Assembly: GCF_001074155.1 (NCBI RefSeq)
Contig: NZ_JUUZ01000008.1
Coordinates: 42,522-106,521, forward strand
Origin: Streptococcus pseudopneumoniae
Lineage (GTDB): Bacteria > Bacillota > Bacilli > Lactobacillales > Streptococcaceae
DNA length: 64,000 nucleotides
Reading direction: 5' to 3'
Of this stretch, positions 29,154 to 37,584 are shown in pieces. The notes beneath the pieces were generated by a model. The model saw only the letters and a program-made list of their open reading frames with translations. It ran no database searches and was not told the DNA's origin. Every line of letters begins with the position of its first letter. Within the stretch, counting starts at the first letter, position 1. The translations under genes and the position numbers were made by a program.

Positions 29154-29408
29154 TTAATTTTCGCGCTTCTTTCGAATCGACATGAGACTGATATCTCTCA
29201 AACTAAAGTAAGTAAGAGCCAGCATTCCCAATGTAATAAAGATTTCTGCTGGAAGTTGGAAAATCTGCAGGGCAGACAAGAGCAACAAGATTACGAGGGC
29301 AACAAGTCCAAAGACTAATATTACAACATTGACCGTCCCCTTGATACTTTGAGGTGTCGCAAATACATAGAGTAGTAATAAGAGTATCCCTATGATTAAA
29401 TAGACCAT
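29154..29408 (-). CDS. Small membrane protein, DUF3165 type
   Basis: 84 residues with two to three hydrophobic helices (1-20, 26-48, 53-72) and a basic tail RKKREN. It resembles the streptococcal DUF3165 family of unknown function. It lies 19 bases downstream of typA and is probably co-transcribed with it. Confidence 0.75.
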   Translation of the reverse strand: MVYLIIGILLLLLYVFATPQSIKGTVNVVILVFGLVALVILLLLSALQIFQLPAEIFITLGMLALTYFSLRDISLMSIRKKREN

Positions 29409-29427
29409 CTTTATCTCTTTCTAGCTC

Positions 29428-31269
29428 TTACTCAGCTGATTTTTTCTTTTTGTTTGCTTTCTCACGCTCTGCCTTGTTAAGGATTTGTTTACGCAAACGA
29501 ATCGATTCAGGAGTTACTTCCATGTACTCATCGTCGTTCAAGAACTCAAGTGATTCTTCAAGTGTCAAGATACGAGGAGTTTTGATAACCGCTGTTTGGT
29601 CCTTAGTGGCGGAACGAACGTTAGTCATTTGTTTTGCTTTGGTGATATTAACAGTCAAGTCATTTTCACGAGAGTTTTCACCGATGATCATGCCTTCGTA
29701 AACCTCGGTACCTGGGTTGACAAAGATAGTACCACGTTCTTCGATAGACATGATAGAGTAGGTTGTAGCCTTACCAGCATCGATTGAAACGAGGGCACCA
29801 CGGTGACGTCCACCAATTTCCCCTGGAATCAATGGCAAGTATTGATCGAAGGTATGGTTCATGATCCCGTAACCACGAGTCATTGACAAGAACTCAGTTG
29901 AGTATCCAATCAAACCACGCGCAGGAACTAGGAAGACCAAACGAGTTTGACCATTACCAGTTGAAATCATATCCAACATTTCACCCTTACGTTCAGAAAG
30001 GCTTTGGATAACAGATCCTTGGTATTCTTCTGGTGTGTCGATTTGCACGCGCTCAAATGGCTCACACTTCACACCATCGATTTCTTTGACGATAACTTCT
30101 GGACGAGATACTTGAAGCTCATAACCTTCACGACGCATAGTCTCGATGAGGATTGACAAGTGCAATTCCCCACGTCCTGAAACTGTCCATTTATCTGGTG
30201 AGTCTGTTGGATCTACACGAAGAGATACGTCTGTTTGCAATTCTGCTTGAAGACGCTCTTCAACCTTACGAGAAGTGACCCATTTACCTTCACGACCAGC
30301 AAATGGTGAGTTGTTAACCAAGAAGGTCATTTGAAGAGTAGGTTCGTCGATGTGAAGAACTGGAAGAGCTTCAACTGCATCTGTTGGAGTGATTGTTTCC
30401 CCAACGAAGATGTCTTCCATACCTGATACGGCAATCAAGTCACCAGCCTTAGCTTCTTGGATTTCACGACGTTCCAAACCAAAGAAACCAAAGAGTTTTG
30501 TAACACGGAAGTTCTTGGTTGTACCATCAAGTTTAGAAAGAGTAACTTGGTCTCCGACCTTAACAGTACCACGGAAGACACGTCCGATACCGATACGACC
30601 AACGAAATCATTGTAGTCCAAGAGTGACACTTGGAATTGAAGTGGCTCATCTGAGTTATCGATTGGAGCTGGAATGTGGTCAATAATGGTATCAAAGATT
30701 GGCGCCATAGTCTTTTCTTGGTCTGCTGGATCATCTGACAATGAAGATGTTCCGTTGATTGCTGAAGCATAGACTACTGGGAAGTCAAGCTGATCATCAT
30801 CTGCACCAAGCTCGATGAAGAGTTCCAAAACTTCATCCACTACTTCTGCTGGACGAGCTGATGGTTTGTCAATTTTATTGATAACAACGATTGGGACAAG
30901 GTCTTGTTCCAAAGCTTTTTTCAATACGAAACGAGTTTGAGGCATAGTACCTTCGTAAGAATCCACTACCAAGACTACACCGTCAACCATTTTCATGATA
31001 CGTTCAACTTCTCCACCGAAGTCCGCGTGTCCTGGTGTGTCCATGATATTGATACGAGTTCCGTTGTAGGCAACGGCTGTATTTTTCGCAAGGATGGTAA
31101 TTCCACGCTCTTTTTCGATATCGTTTGAGTCCATTGCACGTTCAGCTAATTCTGTACGTGCGTCAAGAGTTTCAGATTGTTTTAATAATTCGTCAACGAG
31201 GGTTGTTTTACCGTGGTCGACGTGGGCGATAATCGCGATATTACGGATATCTTCTCTTAATTTTGTCAT
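29428..31269 (-). CDS. typA: Ribosome-associated GTPase TypA/BipA
   Basis: Translational GTPase that assists ribosome assembly and stress adaptation. 613 residues from [10 protein letters not shown]; an in-frame ATG seven codons upstream is rejected since GAGGAAA precedes this one. The G domain shows the P-loop AHVDHGKTT, switch region [17 protein letters not shown] and NKIDK; EF-G-like domains II, III and V and the TypA-specific C-terminal domain with a lysine-rich tail ([10 protein letters not shown]) follow. Confidence 0.96.
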   Translation of the reverse strand: MTKLREDIRNIAIIAHVDHGKTTLVDELLKQSETLDARTELAERAMDSNDIEKERGITILAKNTAVAYNGTRINIMDTPGHADFGGEVERIMKMVDGVVLVVDSYEGTMPQTRFVLKKALEQDLVPIVVINKIDKPSARPAEVVDEVLELFIELGADDDQLDFPVVYASAINGTSSLSDDPADQEKTMAPIFDTIIDHIPAPIDNSDEPLQFQVSLLDYNDFVGRIGIGRVFRGTVKVGDQVTLSKLDGTTKNFRVTKLFGFFGLERREIQEAKAGDLIAVSGMEDIFVGETITPTDAVEALPVLHIDEPTLQMTFLVNNSPFAGREGKWVTSRKVEERLQAELQTDVSLRVDPTDSPDKWTVSGRGELHLSILIETMRREGYELQVSRPEVIVKEIDGVKCEPFERVQIDTPEEYQGSVIQSLSERKGEMLDMISTGNGQTRLVFLVPARGLIGYSTEFLSMTRGYGIMNHTFDQYLPLIPGEIGGRHRGALVSIDAGKATTYSIMSIEERGTIFVNPGTEVYEGMIIGENSRENDLTVNITKAKQMTNVRSATKDQTAVIKTPRILTLEESLEFLNDDEYMEVTPESIRLRKQILNKAEREKANKKKKSAE

Positions 31270-31312
31270 GATTTCCTCTGTTATATTCAAAAATTTATTT
31301 TCTAACTGAGCA

Positions 31313-31321
31313 ATTATACCA
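31313..31321 (-). promoter_or_regulatory. Extended -10 promoter of typA
   Basis: Minus strand TGGTATAAT (TGN + TATAAT) 44 bases before the typA ATG, with only a partial -35 upstream. Confidence 0.65.
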
Positions 31322-31393
31322 CAATTTTAAGCAAATGACTTAACTCAAGTAAGTGTAAATGTTTTCAAAAGAAAATTCATGACTTATCTTTTC

Positions 31394-31422
31394 TTTTCAA
31401 AAATCCCGACTTGTGATAAGAT
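31394..31422 (+). promoter_or_regulatory. Promoter of rsuA giving an almost leaderless mRNA
   Basis: TTTTCA (31394-31399), 17-bp spacer, extended -10 TGATAAGAT with TAAGAT at 31417-31422. The ATG follows at 31431, so the expected transcription start falls on or within one or two bases of the start codon. Confidence 0.5.
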
Positions 31423-31430
31423 AGGCTGGT

Positions 31431-32156
31431 ATGCGTTTAGATAATTTATTGGCCCAGGAAAAAATTAGTCGTAAAGCCATGAAGCAGGCTCTCCTAAAAA
31501 AAGAAATCTTAGTAGATGGAGTCCCTGCTACTTCCCTTGCACAGAATGTTGATACGGGATTACAAGAGTTGATTTTTCAGGGTAGAAAAATCCAAGGATA
31601 TGAGCAAACCTATCTCATGCTTCACAAACCAAATGGTGTCGTGACAGCAAGCAAGGACAAGAAGCTCCCAACGGTTATGGACTTACTACCTCAACACCTC
31701 CAATTAGACCATCTCTATGCTATTGGTCGGCTAGATCGAGATACGACAGGTCTCCTTCTCTTAACTAACAATGGCCCTCTAGGTTTTCAACTTCTCCACC
31801 CTCAATATCATGTCGATAAAACTTATCAAGTTGAGGTGAACGGCCTGCTCACACCAGATCACATCCAGCAGTTCAAAAACGGGATTGTCTTTCTTGATGG
31901 AACTATTTGTAAACCTGCTCAGCTTGAGATTCTATCTTCAAGCCCTAGTCTCAGCCGAGCCACCATCACCATCTCTGAAGGGAAATTTCATCAGGTCAAG
32001 AAAATGTTCCTCTCAGTTGGTGTCAAGGTCACTGCCCTCAAACGAGTTCAGTTCGGAGATTTTCTATTAGATCCTGACCTAGCAGAAGGTCAATACCGAC
32101 CCTTGAATCAAGGGGAATTGAAAATTATTAAAAACTACTTAGAGAAAAGTGGATAA
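31431..32156 (+). CDS. rsuA: 16S rRNA pseudouridine synthase (RsuA family)
   Basis: Isomerises a uridine of 16S rRNA (U516 in E. coli). 241 residues: an N-terminal S4 RNA-binding domain (about 1-60, MRLDNLLAQEKISRKAMKQA) and the catalytic domain with the nucleophile Asp in GRLDRDTTGLLLLTN and the KTYQVEV and GKFHQVKKM motifs. Ribosome binding site weak (AGG five bases before the ATG). A duplicated remnant of its last codons lies 430 bases downstream. Confidence 0.92.
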   Translation: MRLDNLLAQEKISRKAMKQALLKKEILVDGVPATSLAQNVDTGLQELIFQGRKIQGYEQTYLMLHKPNGVVTASKDKKLPTVMDLLPQHLQLDHLYAIGRLDRDTTGLLLLTNNGPLGFQLLHPQYHVDKTYQVEVNGLLTPDHIQQFKNGIVFLDGTICKPAQLEILSSSPSLSRATITISEGKFHQVKKMFLSVGVKVTALKRVQFGDFLLDPDLAEGQYRPLNQGELKIIKNYLEKSG

Positions 32157-32159
32157 AAC

Positions 32160-32187
32160 AAAAAAGCTTTAGTTTTAAAGCTTTTTT
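32160..32187. terminator. Bidirectional terminator after rsuA
   Basis: AAAAAAGCTTT / AAAGCTTTTTT stem with T-runs both ways, between rsuA and the convergent small membrane protein gene. Confidence 0.85.
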
Positions 32188-32190
32188 GTT

Positions 32191-32436
32191 TTAATGAATT
32201 CCCGAAAGTTGTGAGATAAGTACGATACAGATAAGTGCAGAAATCACAATCCCTAACACAATCCCTAAAATAGAGAGAATTTTTTCTGTCTTATAGTCTA
32301 GTTCAGACTCTTTTTGATGTGAATTAGCCAAGATCAAACCAAAAATACCAAAAATAATACTTAACACTGGAAATCCAAAGGCAAATATGATAGACAGGAT
32401 ACTCAAAACAAGTGATGCTTTTTTCTTTTCTTGCAT
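32191..32436 (-). CDS. Small membrane protein, DUF4190-like, copy 1
   Basis: 81 residues beginning MQEKKKASLVLSILSI, with two hydrophobic hairpin segments (8-37 and 52-77) joined by a polar loop (ANSHQKESELDYKTEK). It resembles short DUF4190-type proteins; the function is unknown. It is a paralogue of the gene at 32627-32854, and the two sit in a tandem duplication. A minus-strand extended -10 (TGGTATAAT) lies shortly upstream. Confidence 0.75.
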   Translation of the reverse strand: MQEKKKASLVLSILSIIFAFGFPVLSIIFGIFGLILANSHQKESELDYKTEKILSILGIVLGIVISALICIVLISQLSGIH

Positions 32437-32532
32437 GCTCTAAAATCTCCTTAAACTTATTACGCATTTATTATACCATACAATTTGGCTTTATCTATTA
32501 GGTAACAAGTTTTAGAACTATGCAAACCTGTT

Positions 32533-32583
32533 CCTGAGCCAAAAAAATTAAAAATGATTAAAAACCACTTAACGAAAAGTGGA
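32533..32583 (+). pseudogene. Duplicated remnant of the rsuA 3' end
   Basis: The frame reads LKMIKNHLTKSG, matching LKIIKNYLEKSG at the true rsuA C-terminus, and is followed, as at rsuA, by an AAAAAAGCTTT hairpin. It carries no start and reads through the former stop position (CAA for TAA). It marks the border of a tandem duplication with an offset of 430 bases. Confidence 0.75.
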
Positions 32584-32590
32584 CAAAACA

Positions 32591-32618
32591 AAAAAAGCTT
32601 TAAACATAAAGCTTTTTT
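32591..32618. terminator. Bidirectional terminator, duplicated copy
   Basis: AAAAAAGCTTTA / TAAAGCTTTTTT, a copy of the hairpin at 32160-32187, now placed after the second small membrane protein gene. Confidence 0.85.
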
Positions 32619-32626
32619 GTTTTTGA

Positions 32627-32854
32627 TTAGCCAAAAATCATTACGAGGGCTGCAATCCAGTTAAGTACAGAAATGACAATCCCTACGATATTGAGAATTT
32701 TTTCTGTTTTATACACTAGTTCAGATTGTTTTTCGTGCGAATTAGCCAAAACAAGTCCAATGATACCCAAAATAAGACCTACGATTGGAGATAACAAACC
32801 AAGGACGATAGATAGGATACCTAAAACAAGTGATGCTTTTTTCTTTTCTTGCAT
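32627..32854 (-). CDS. Small membrane protein, DUF4190-like, copy 2
   Basis: 75 residues beginning MQEKKKASLVLGILSI, clearly paralogous to copy 1 (shared LANSH.K.SEL.YKTEKIL core) but diverged in both hydrophobic segments and shorter at the end. It has its own minus-strand extended -10 (TGATATAAT) about 40 bases upstream and its own terminator. The function is unknown. Confidence 0.75.
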   Translation of the reverse strand: MQEKKKASLVLGILSIVLGLLSPIVGLILGIIGLVLANSHEKQSELVYKTEKILNIVGIVISVLNWIAALVMIFG

Positions 32855-32939
32855 AATAAAAACTCCTTAAATTTAATACAAATTAATTATATCATAAAAA
32901 GCTAGATCTATCTACAATTCAATAACTTTTTACAAAATG

Positions 32940-33320
32940 TTAGCTGGTCTTAACCTTCCCTGTCCAAGAATCCAATCCGTAAGAAAGGATATAAATTTCT
33001 GAGAAACCTTGTTTTTTCAAAAAAAGTGCTGCATTGGTCACACGTTGCGCACGTTGGTTTTCATATAGAAGGACAGGTTTATCCTTGCGAAGAGCTGCAA
33101 GACTTGTCTTCAATTGATTTGAAGGAATATTACGAGCTCCAAGGATATGTTTTCTGTGGAAGTCAGCTGGGTCACGCAAGTCAATTAGCTGACCTGTACG
33201 AATCAACGATTCAAACTCTGCATTGTCTACAATTTTTGCTGCACGGCGAATACGAAGATAGTTGTATCCCATCCATGCCAACATCGCCACTACAAGTCCC
33301 CACAAAATCCAAGTTACCAT
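32940..33320 (-). CDS. Membrane-anchored rhodanese-like protein without catalytic cysteine
   Basis: 126 residues: an N-terminal transmembrane helix (about 3-22) and a single rhodanese domain (about 34-120, with LIDLRDPADFHRKHILGARNIP). The active-site loop reads LLYENQRAQR where active enzymes have a Cys after LLY, so it cannot be a normal sulfurtransferase. The whole protein has no cysteine. Close homologues occur in other streptococci. It lies five bases downstream of the yqgQ gene. Confidence 0.88.
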   Translation of the reverse strand: MVTWILWGLVVAMLAWMGYNYLRIRRAAKIVDNAEFESLIRTGQLIDLRDPADFHRKHILGARNIPSNQLKTSLAALRKDKPVLLYENQRAQRVTNAALFLKKQGFSEIYILSYGLDSWTGKVKTS

Positions 33321-33325
33321 AATAT

Positions 33326-33550
33326 CTAATCTCCATTTTTCTCTAAATAGTCTAATTCTAGTTTGTGCTCTCTGCGAAGAACAGCCTCCGCTTCTAGATA
33401 ATCCAGTTTATCCATCAAACCAGCATCATAGATTCGAGATAGTTCAATCTTCATTAATTCAATGTCATAAAGACGTTTGCCCATATAGACAAGAATGCCG
33501 AACTGTTTGAGAAATTGTTGCACATCGTAGAGTGTTTTCATAGCTTTCAT
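33326..33550 (-). CDS. yqgQ: YqgQ-family small protein (DUF910)
   Basis: 74 residues with TLYDVQQFLKQFGILVYMGKR and DIELMKIELSRIYDAGL, the pattern of B. subtilis YqgQ, a small helical protein of unknown function found next to glucokinase in many Firmicutes. A second in-frame ATG three codons later (33541) could be the true start. Grouped with the rhodanese-like gene in one likely operon. Confidence 0.85.
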   Translation of the reverse strand: MKAMKTLYDVQQFLKQFGILVYMGKRLYDIELMKIELSRIYDAGLMDKLDYLEAEAVLRREHKLELDYLEKNGD

Positions 33551-33601
33551 TTTAGCAAATAATCAGATTTTTTTCAATAGTTCCCAGGGAAGACTTCCTT
33601 T

Positions 33602-34069
33602 TTACTGCTTACTAATTTTCTTAATACTCTGATAGAGAAGATACCCAACAATCATTCCAACAAAATTCTGCAACAAATTGTGAGGAATATCTGTCAGAGC
33701 TACACCCCAACCTTTCATCCAAGATGTCACACATGCATAACCGGCTACCATGATAAAAGTTGCCAAAACTAATCCAAGCCACTTCCATTTTCCTTTAAAA
33801 CCTGCAAAGTAACCCTGCAAACCATGGAAAAGCAAGCTGAAGAACATCCAATGAGGATAGCCTGAGATCAGGTCAATAATGAAACCTCCTAGACCTCCCA
33901 CAATAGCTCCTTCTCGTTTTCCATAATAAAAAGCAGTGAAAAAGATACCAGCATCTAAAAGAGTTAAGATTCCTGTTTGGGTTGGGATTTTGACAATATA
34001 ACCTAAAACTACCGATAGGGCAGTCAGTATTGATAATAGGGCGATTTTACTTGTTTTGGTTTGCTTCAT
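33602..34069 (-). CDS. ECF transporter S component, probably for a vitamin B6 or thiamine precursor
   Basis: 155 residues, five to six hydrophobic helices, starting with the S-component pattern [19 protein letters not shown] and containing FIIDLISGYPHWMFFSLLFHGLQG. Such proteins bind a vitamin and share the EcfAAT energising module encoded elsewhere. It overlaps the end of the pyridoxine/HMP kinase gene by 23 bases, which points to a B6 vitamer or hydroxymethylpyrimidine as ligand, trapped by phosphorylation after uptake. Confidence 0.82.
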   Translation of the reverse strand: MKQTKTSKIALLSILTALSVVLGYIVKIPTQTGILTLLDAGIFFTAFYYGKREGAIVGGLGGFIIDLISGYPHWMFFSLLFHGLQGYFAGFKGKWKWLGLVLATFIMVAGYACVTSWMKGWGVALTDIPHNLLQNFVGMIVGYLLYQSIKKISKQ

Positions 34070-34820
34070 ATTGTCTTACTCCATATTGATCTGCTTGTGC
34101 GATAGCACGGTAAACAAAGGTTTTGGAACTCTCAACCGCAGGTAATAGCCCCTCTCCCTTGACTAACTGACTGGCAATGCTTGAGGCAAAAGTACATCCT
34201 GCACCAGCATTTTGTCCTTCTAAGACTGGATTCTCAAAAATGGTAAAATTCACTCCATCATAAAAGACATCCACAGCCTTATCCTGACTAAGGCGATTCC
34301 CACCTTTAATAATGACTGCTGGTGCACCCAAGTCATGTAATTTTTGAGCTGCAGCCTTCATATCGTCCAAGGTTTCAATCTTATGGCCTGCTAGCAATTC
34401 TGCCTCAGGTAGATTGGGTGTAATTACAGTCACATAAGGGAAAAAGCGAATCAACTCTTGACAGAGCTCGCTGACTGCAACGTCGTGCGTTTCCTTACAA
34501 ACGAGAACTGGATCCAATACCACTGGAACTCCTGTGCGTTCCTTGATAAAGTTAAGAGCTTTCTCAGCAACACCAACAGTCGGTAAGAGACCAATCTTAA
34601 TCCCTCCAAAGTCTACGCTCTTGAGGCTATCCAACTGTTGTTGGAAAATAGTCTCATCTGTTGGGAAGACCTCAAAACCATTTTCCGTCAAAGCAGTTAA
34701 ACAAGTCATAGCTACAAAACCATGCAAACCATTTAAAGTATAGGTCGCGAGGTCAGCAGCTAGTCCACCACCACTAAAAATATCATTTCCTGAAAGTGCT
34801 AAAATACGATTATTCTTCAT
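34047..34820 (-). CDS. Pyridoxine/hydroxymethylpyrimidine kinase (ThiD/PdxK type)
   Basis: 257 residues of the ribokinase-like superfamily with [18 protein letters not shown] at the N-terminus, [19 protein letters not shown], and the anion-hole region [13 protein letters not shown]. Members phosphorylate pyridoxal/pyridoxine or HMP. The gene lies between truA (11-base overlap) and the ECF S component (23-base overlap), so all three are one operon; B6 salvage is the most likely role, with thiamine-precursor salvage as the alternative. Confidence 0.88.
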   Translation of the reverse strand: MKNNRILALSGNDIFSGGGLAADLATYTLNGLHGFVAMTCLTALTENGFEVFPTDETIFQQQLDSLKSVDFGGIKIGLLPTVGVAEKALNFIKERTGVPVVLDPVLVCKETHDVAVSELCQELIRFFPYVTVITPNLPEAELLAGHKIETLDDMKAAAQKLHDLGAPAVIIKGGNRLSQDKAVDVFYDGVNFTIFENPVLEGQNAGAGCTFASSIASQLVKGEGLLPAVESSKTFVYRAIAQADQYGVRQYEANQNK

Positions 34821-35559
34821 AACGAATCTCCTTCAAATACAAACCATTGGGTGCTGCAGTTGGACCTGCCAACTGTCTGTCTTTTTTCTCCAAAATCAGG
34901 TCGATCTGCTCTATCGGCATTCTGTTATTACCAATTTTCAGCAAGGTCCCGACCATATTTCGAATCTGCTTATAGAGGAAGCCATTGCCAGAGAAAGTAA
35001 AGGTCAAAAATTGACCGGTCTCGTCAACCCTAAGACTGGCTTCCGTGATCGTTCTTACCTTGTCCTCCACACTGGTTCCGGCAGCAGTAAAACCGGTAAA
35101 ATCATGGGTTCCTTCTAATTTCTTTACAGCCTTTTGCATCCGTTCCACATCAAGTGGATATGGATAGTGGGTGACATAATGACGTCTCATAGGATTTTTA
35201 GGACGCCCTCTATCCACGATAAACTCGTAGGTCTTGCTATGCTTGGCATAACGGCAATGAAAATCATCAGCCACAATCTCAATCGAAATCACATCGATGT
35301 CTTCAGGACTTTGGGTATCAAGAGCAAAGCGAAGTTTTTCCTCATCCATCTGATAGGGGAGATCAAAGTGGATGACCTGCCCTAAGGCATGAACACCTCT
35401 ATCCGTTCGCCCTGCACCATGGATGGTAATGGCCTGCCCTTTATTTAATTTGGTTAAAGTTATTTCAATTTCCTCTTGGACACTACGCGCGTGTGGTTGC
35501 CGTTGAAAACCAGCAAAGGCGTAGCCATCATAGGAAATGATTGCTTTATATCTAGTCAT
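34810..35559 (-). CDS. truA: tRNA pseudouridine(38-40) synthase TruA
   Basis: Modifies uridines 38-40 in the anticodon arm of many tRNAs. 249 residues with [13 protein letters not shown], the catalytic Asp in GRTDRGVHA and [18 protein letters not shown]. It is the first gene of the truA-kinase-ECF operon, and its end overlaps the kinase start by 11 bases. Confidence 0.96.
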   Translation of the reverse strand: MTRYKAIISYDGYAFAGFQRQPHARSVQEEIEITLTKLNKGQAITIHGAGRTDRGVHALGQVIHFDLPYQMDEEKLRFALDTQSPEDIDVISIEIVADDFHCRYAKHSKTYEFIVDRGRPKNPMRRHYVTHYPYPLDVERMQKAVKKLEGTHDFTGFTAAGTSVEDKVRTITEASLRVDETGQFLTFTFSGNGFLYKQIRNMVGTLLKIGNNRMPIEQIDLILEKKDRQLAGPTAAPNGLYLKEIRYEE

Positions 35560-35626
35560 ATATCTATTTTATCAAGAAAATTTCTCTGCAACAAGTTTGA
35601 AAACCAAAAATTGTACGGGGATAGTT

Positions 35627-36100
35627 TTAGATATCAACTAGTCCTTGCCTCGATTTCCTCATTATATATTTACGTTCTGGAACTTCAATGGTTTGAACGA
35701 TTTCAAATCCTTCTTTTTGGTAAAGATTTTTTGCTCTTTGATTGGACTCAAAAACCGTTAGGGAAATACTTTCTATTTCTTCATTTTCAAACATTTCTTG
35801 AAGAAAGTACTGGAAAGCTTTTCGACCTAATCCTTTCCCCTGTTTCTGGGGATTGATAAAAAATCTCCCGATATGAAGATTCCTGTCTTCTAGCCTGATT
35901 TTCTGGATGACGCCTACAAACTCTTCTTCAACAAAAATGGAAAAAATTCCCTCCAGCTTTTGTAAGGATTGGACAATCAAGGGATAAGAAATTTTGGGTC
36001 CCATCCATTGCTTCTGAAAACTTTCTCCCAAAGCATTAGACCAGCGACAAATGAGTTGGGCATTTTCTATCTGAAGTCCTTTTTCAAAGTGAATTTTCAT
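35627..36100 (-). CDS. GNAT family N-acetyltransferase
   Basis: 157 residues from MKIHFEKGLQ; AGGAG eight bases upstream supports this ATG over one ten codons earlier. The acetyl-CoA motif A is INPQKQGKGLGRKAFQYFL and motif B FESNQRAKNLYQKEGFE, as in RimI-like acetyltransferases. The substrate is unknown. Divergent from the prepilin peptidase gene across 70 bases. Confidence 0.87.
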   Translation of the reverse strand: MKIHFEKGLQIENAQLICRWSNALGESFQKQWMGPKISYPLIVQSLQKLEGIFSIFVEEEFVGVIQKIRLEDRNLHIGRFFINPQKQGKGLGRKAFQYFLQEMFENEEIESISLTVFESNQRAKNLYQKEGFEIVQTIEVPERKYIMRKSRQGLVDI

Positions 36101-36155
36101 ATTTGCTCCTAAAATTTCTCCTTTATCCAACTATTATACTCTTTCTCTTATTTTT

Positions 36156-36163
36156 TCCGAATT
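36156..36163 (+). promoter_or_regulatory. Candidate ComX (SigX) box before the prepilin peptidase gene
   Basis: TCCGAATT preceded by six T residues, close to the late-competence combox TACGAATA (6 of 8), seven bases before the ATG. The gene belongs to the ComX regulon in streptococci, which supports the call; the deviation from consensus lowers confidence. Confidence 0.5.
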
Positions 36164-36170
36164 AATAAGT

Positions 36171-36833
36171 ATGATTCACCTTTACTTTTTTCTTGTTGGA
36201 GCTATTTTTGCTTCCTTTCTTGGATTGGTCATTGATCGTTTCCCTGAGCAATCCATTGTTTTCCCTGCTAGTCATTGTGATTCTTGTCAGACTCGTTTGA
36301 GACCACTGGATTTGATTCCGATTATTTCTCAAGTGATTAGTAATTTTCGCTGTCGTTACTGCAAGGTTCGCTATCCTGTCTGGTATGCTTTCTTTGAGTT
36401 ATTCTTGGGGCTATTCTTTCTAACTTTTTCTTGGGGATTTCTAACTTTGAGTCAAATCATACTGGTAACTGCCGGCTTAACTTTGGGCATCTACGACTTT
36501 CGTCATCAGGAATATCCCTTGCTCGTTTGGCTAATTTTTCACTTAATCCTCATGGTTTGCTGTAGTTGGAATCTAACCATGGCTTTCTTATTGATTCTTG
36601 GAATCATTGCTCATTTCATCGATATCCGCATAGGTGCAGGGGATTTTCTCTTTCTGGCTTCCTGTGCTCTTGTTTTTAGCCTAACCGAGATGCTGATTTT
36701 AATTCAATTTGCTTCCACAACTGGCATTCTAGCCTTTCTCCTACTAAATAAAAAGGAAAGACTACCTTTTGTGCCTTTCCTCTTGCTAGCTGCTTGTATG
36801 ATTATTTTTGGTAAGCTACTGCTTCTCGGATAA
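36171..36833 (+). CDS. cclA: Competence prepilin peptidase (type IV leader peptidase)
   Basis: Membrane aspartic protease that cleaves and may methylate the ComG pseudopilins for the transformation pilus. 220 residues with the N-terminal CxxC...CxxC zinc-like loop (CDSC about 36-39, CRYC about 63-66), the first catalytic Asp in [11 protein letters not shown], the second in the GAGDF motif (about 152-156), and about seven hydrophobic helices. A late competence gene (ComC/PilD homologue). Its last 32 bases overlap the end of trpA on the opposite strand. Confidence 0.92.
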   Translation: MIHLYFFLVGAIFASFLGLVIDRFPEQSIVFPASHCDSCQTRLRPLDLIPIISQVISNFRCRYCKVRYPVWYAFFELFLGLFFLTFSWGFLTLSQIILVTAGLTLGIYDFRHQEYPLLVWLIFHLILMVCCSWNLTMAFLLILGIIAHFIDIRIGAGDFLFLASCALVFSLTEMLILIQFASTTGILAFLLLNKKERLPFVPFLLLAACMIIFGKLLLLG

Positions 36834-37584
36834 AGTCAGCGATTTCTGCTACTTGTCCTTCATGTAGAGCCTTAACAATCTTGGAACCGACGATAACGCC
36901 GTCCGATACCTCATTGAAACGTTCTACATCATCCTGTGTGGATACACCAAATCCGGTCAATACCGGAATGTCAGCCACTTGATGAAGTTGATTCAAGTGC
37001 TTGTCCAAGTCATCTCGGTAATTTCCTGATTTCCCTGTGACCCCATTGATAGCAACGGCATAGACAAAACCTTCAGCTCCCTCAATGAGTTCTTTTTGAC
37101 GCTCCATTCCTGTCGTCAAGCTGACAAGTGGAATCAAAGCAATGTCTGTACCTGCCAAGAAAGGCTCTACAAAATTAGCATGCTCATGAGGCAGGTCTGG
37201 AATAATCAATCCCTTAACCGCTGTATCAGAAAGGTCTTTGATAAATTTCTCAATACCATACTGAAAGAGGGGGTTAAAGTAGGTCATGATAACAAGTGGA
37301 ACTTCTGTTTCAATAGTCTTCAAAGTTTCAACTAGAGCCTGTGTAGAAGTACCACTAGCTAGACTGCGCAAGCCTGCTTCTTCGATAACTGGACCATCTG
37401 CAACTGGGTCTGAGAAAGGAACTCCCACTTCAATAGCAGACACACCCAAATCTTCTAAAAAGTGGATTGTTTCAGCAAGTCCATCCAAACCTTTTTCATG
37501 GTCTCCAGCCATGATATAGGGAACAAAAATTCCATTTTTTGCTGCTTTAAGAGTTGTCAATTTTTCGGTTAAGGTCTTAGGCAT
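36802..37584 (-). CDS. trpA: Tryptophan synthase alpha subunit
   Basis: Splits indole-3-glycerol phosphate to indole, passed by a tunnel to TrpB. 260 residues from MPKTLTEKL, supported by GGGAGAAG upstream; catalytic Glu in [17 protein letters not shown] and the Asp in [12 protein letters not shown] region are present. Overlaps trpB by eight bases. Last gene of the trp operon; no terminator is seen after it because it runs into the converging prepilin peptidase gene. Confidence 0.95.
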   Translation of the reverse strand: MPKTLTEKLTTLKAAKNGIFVPYIMAGDHEKGLDGLAETIHFLEDLGVSAIEVGVPFSDPVADGPVIEEAGLRSLASGTSTQALVETLKTIETEVPLVIMTYFNPLFQYGIEKFIKDLSDTAVKGLIIPDLPHEHANFVEPFLAGTDIALIPLVSLTTGMERQKELIEGAEGFVYAVAINGVTGKSGNYRDDLDKHLNQLHQVADIPVLTGFGVSTQDDVERFNEVSDGVIVGSKIVKALHEGQVAEIADFIREAVAYQK

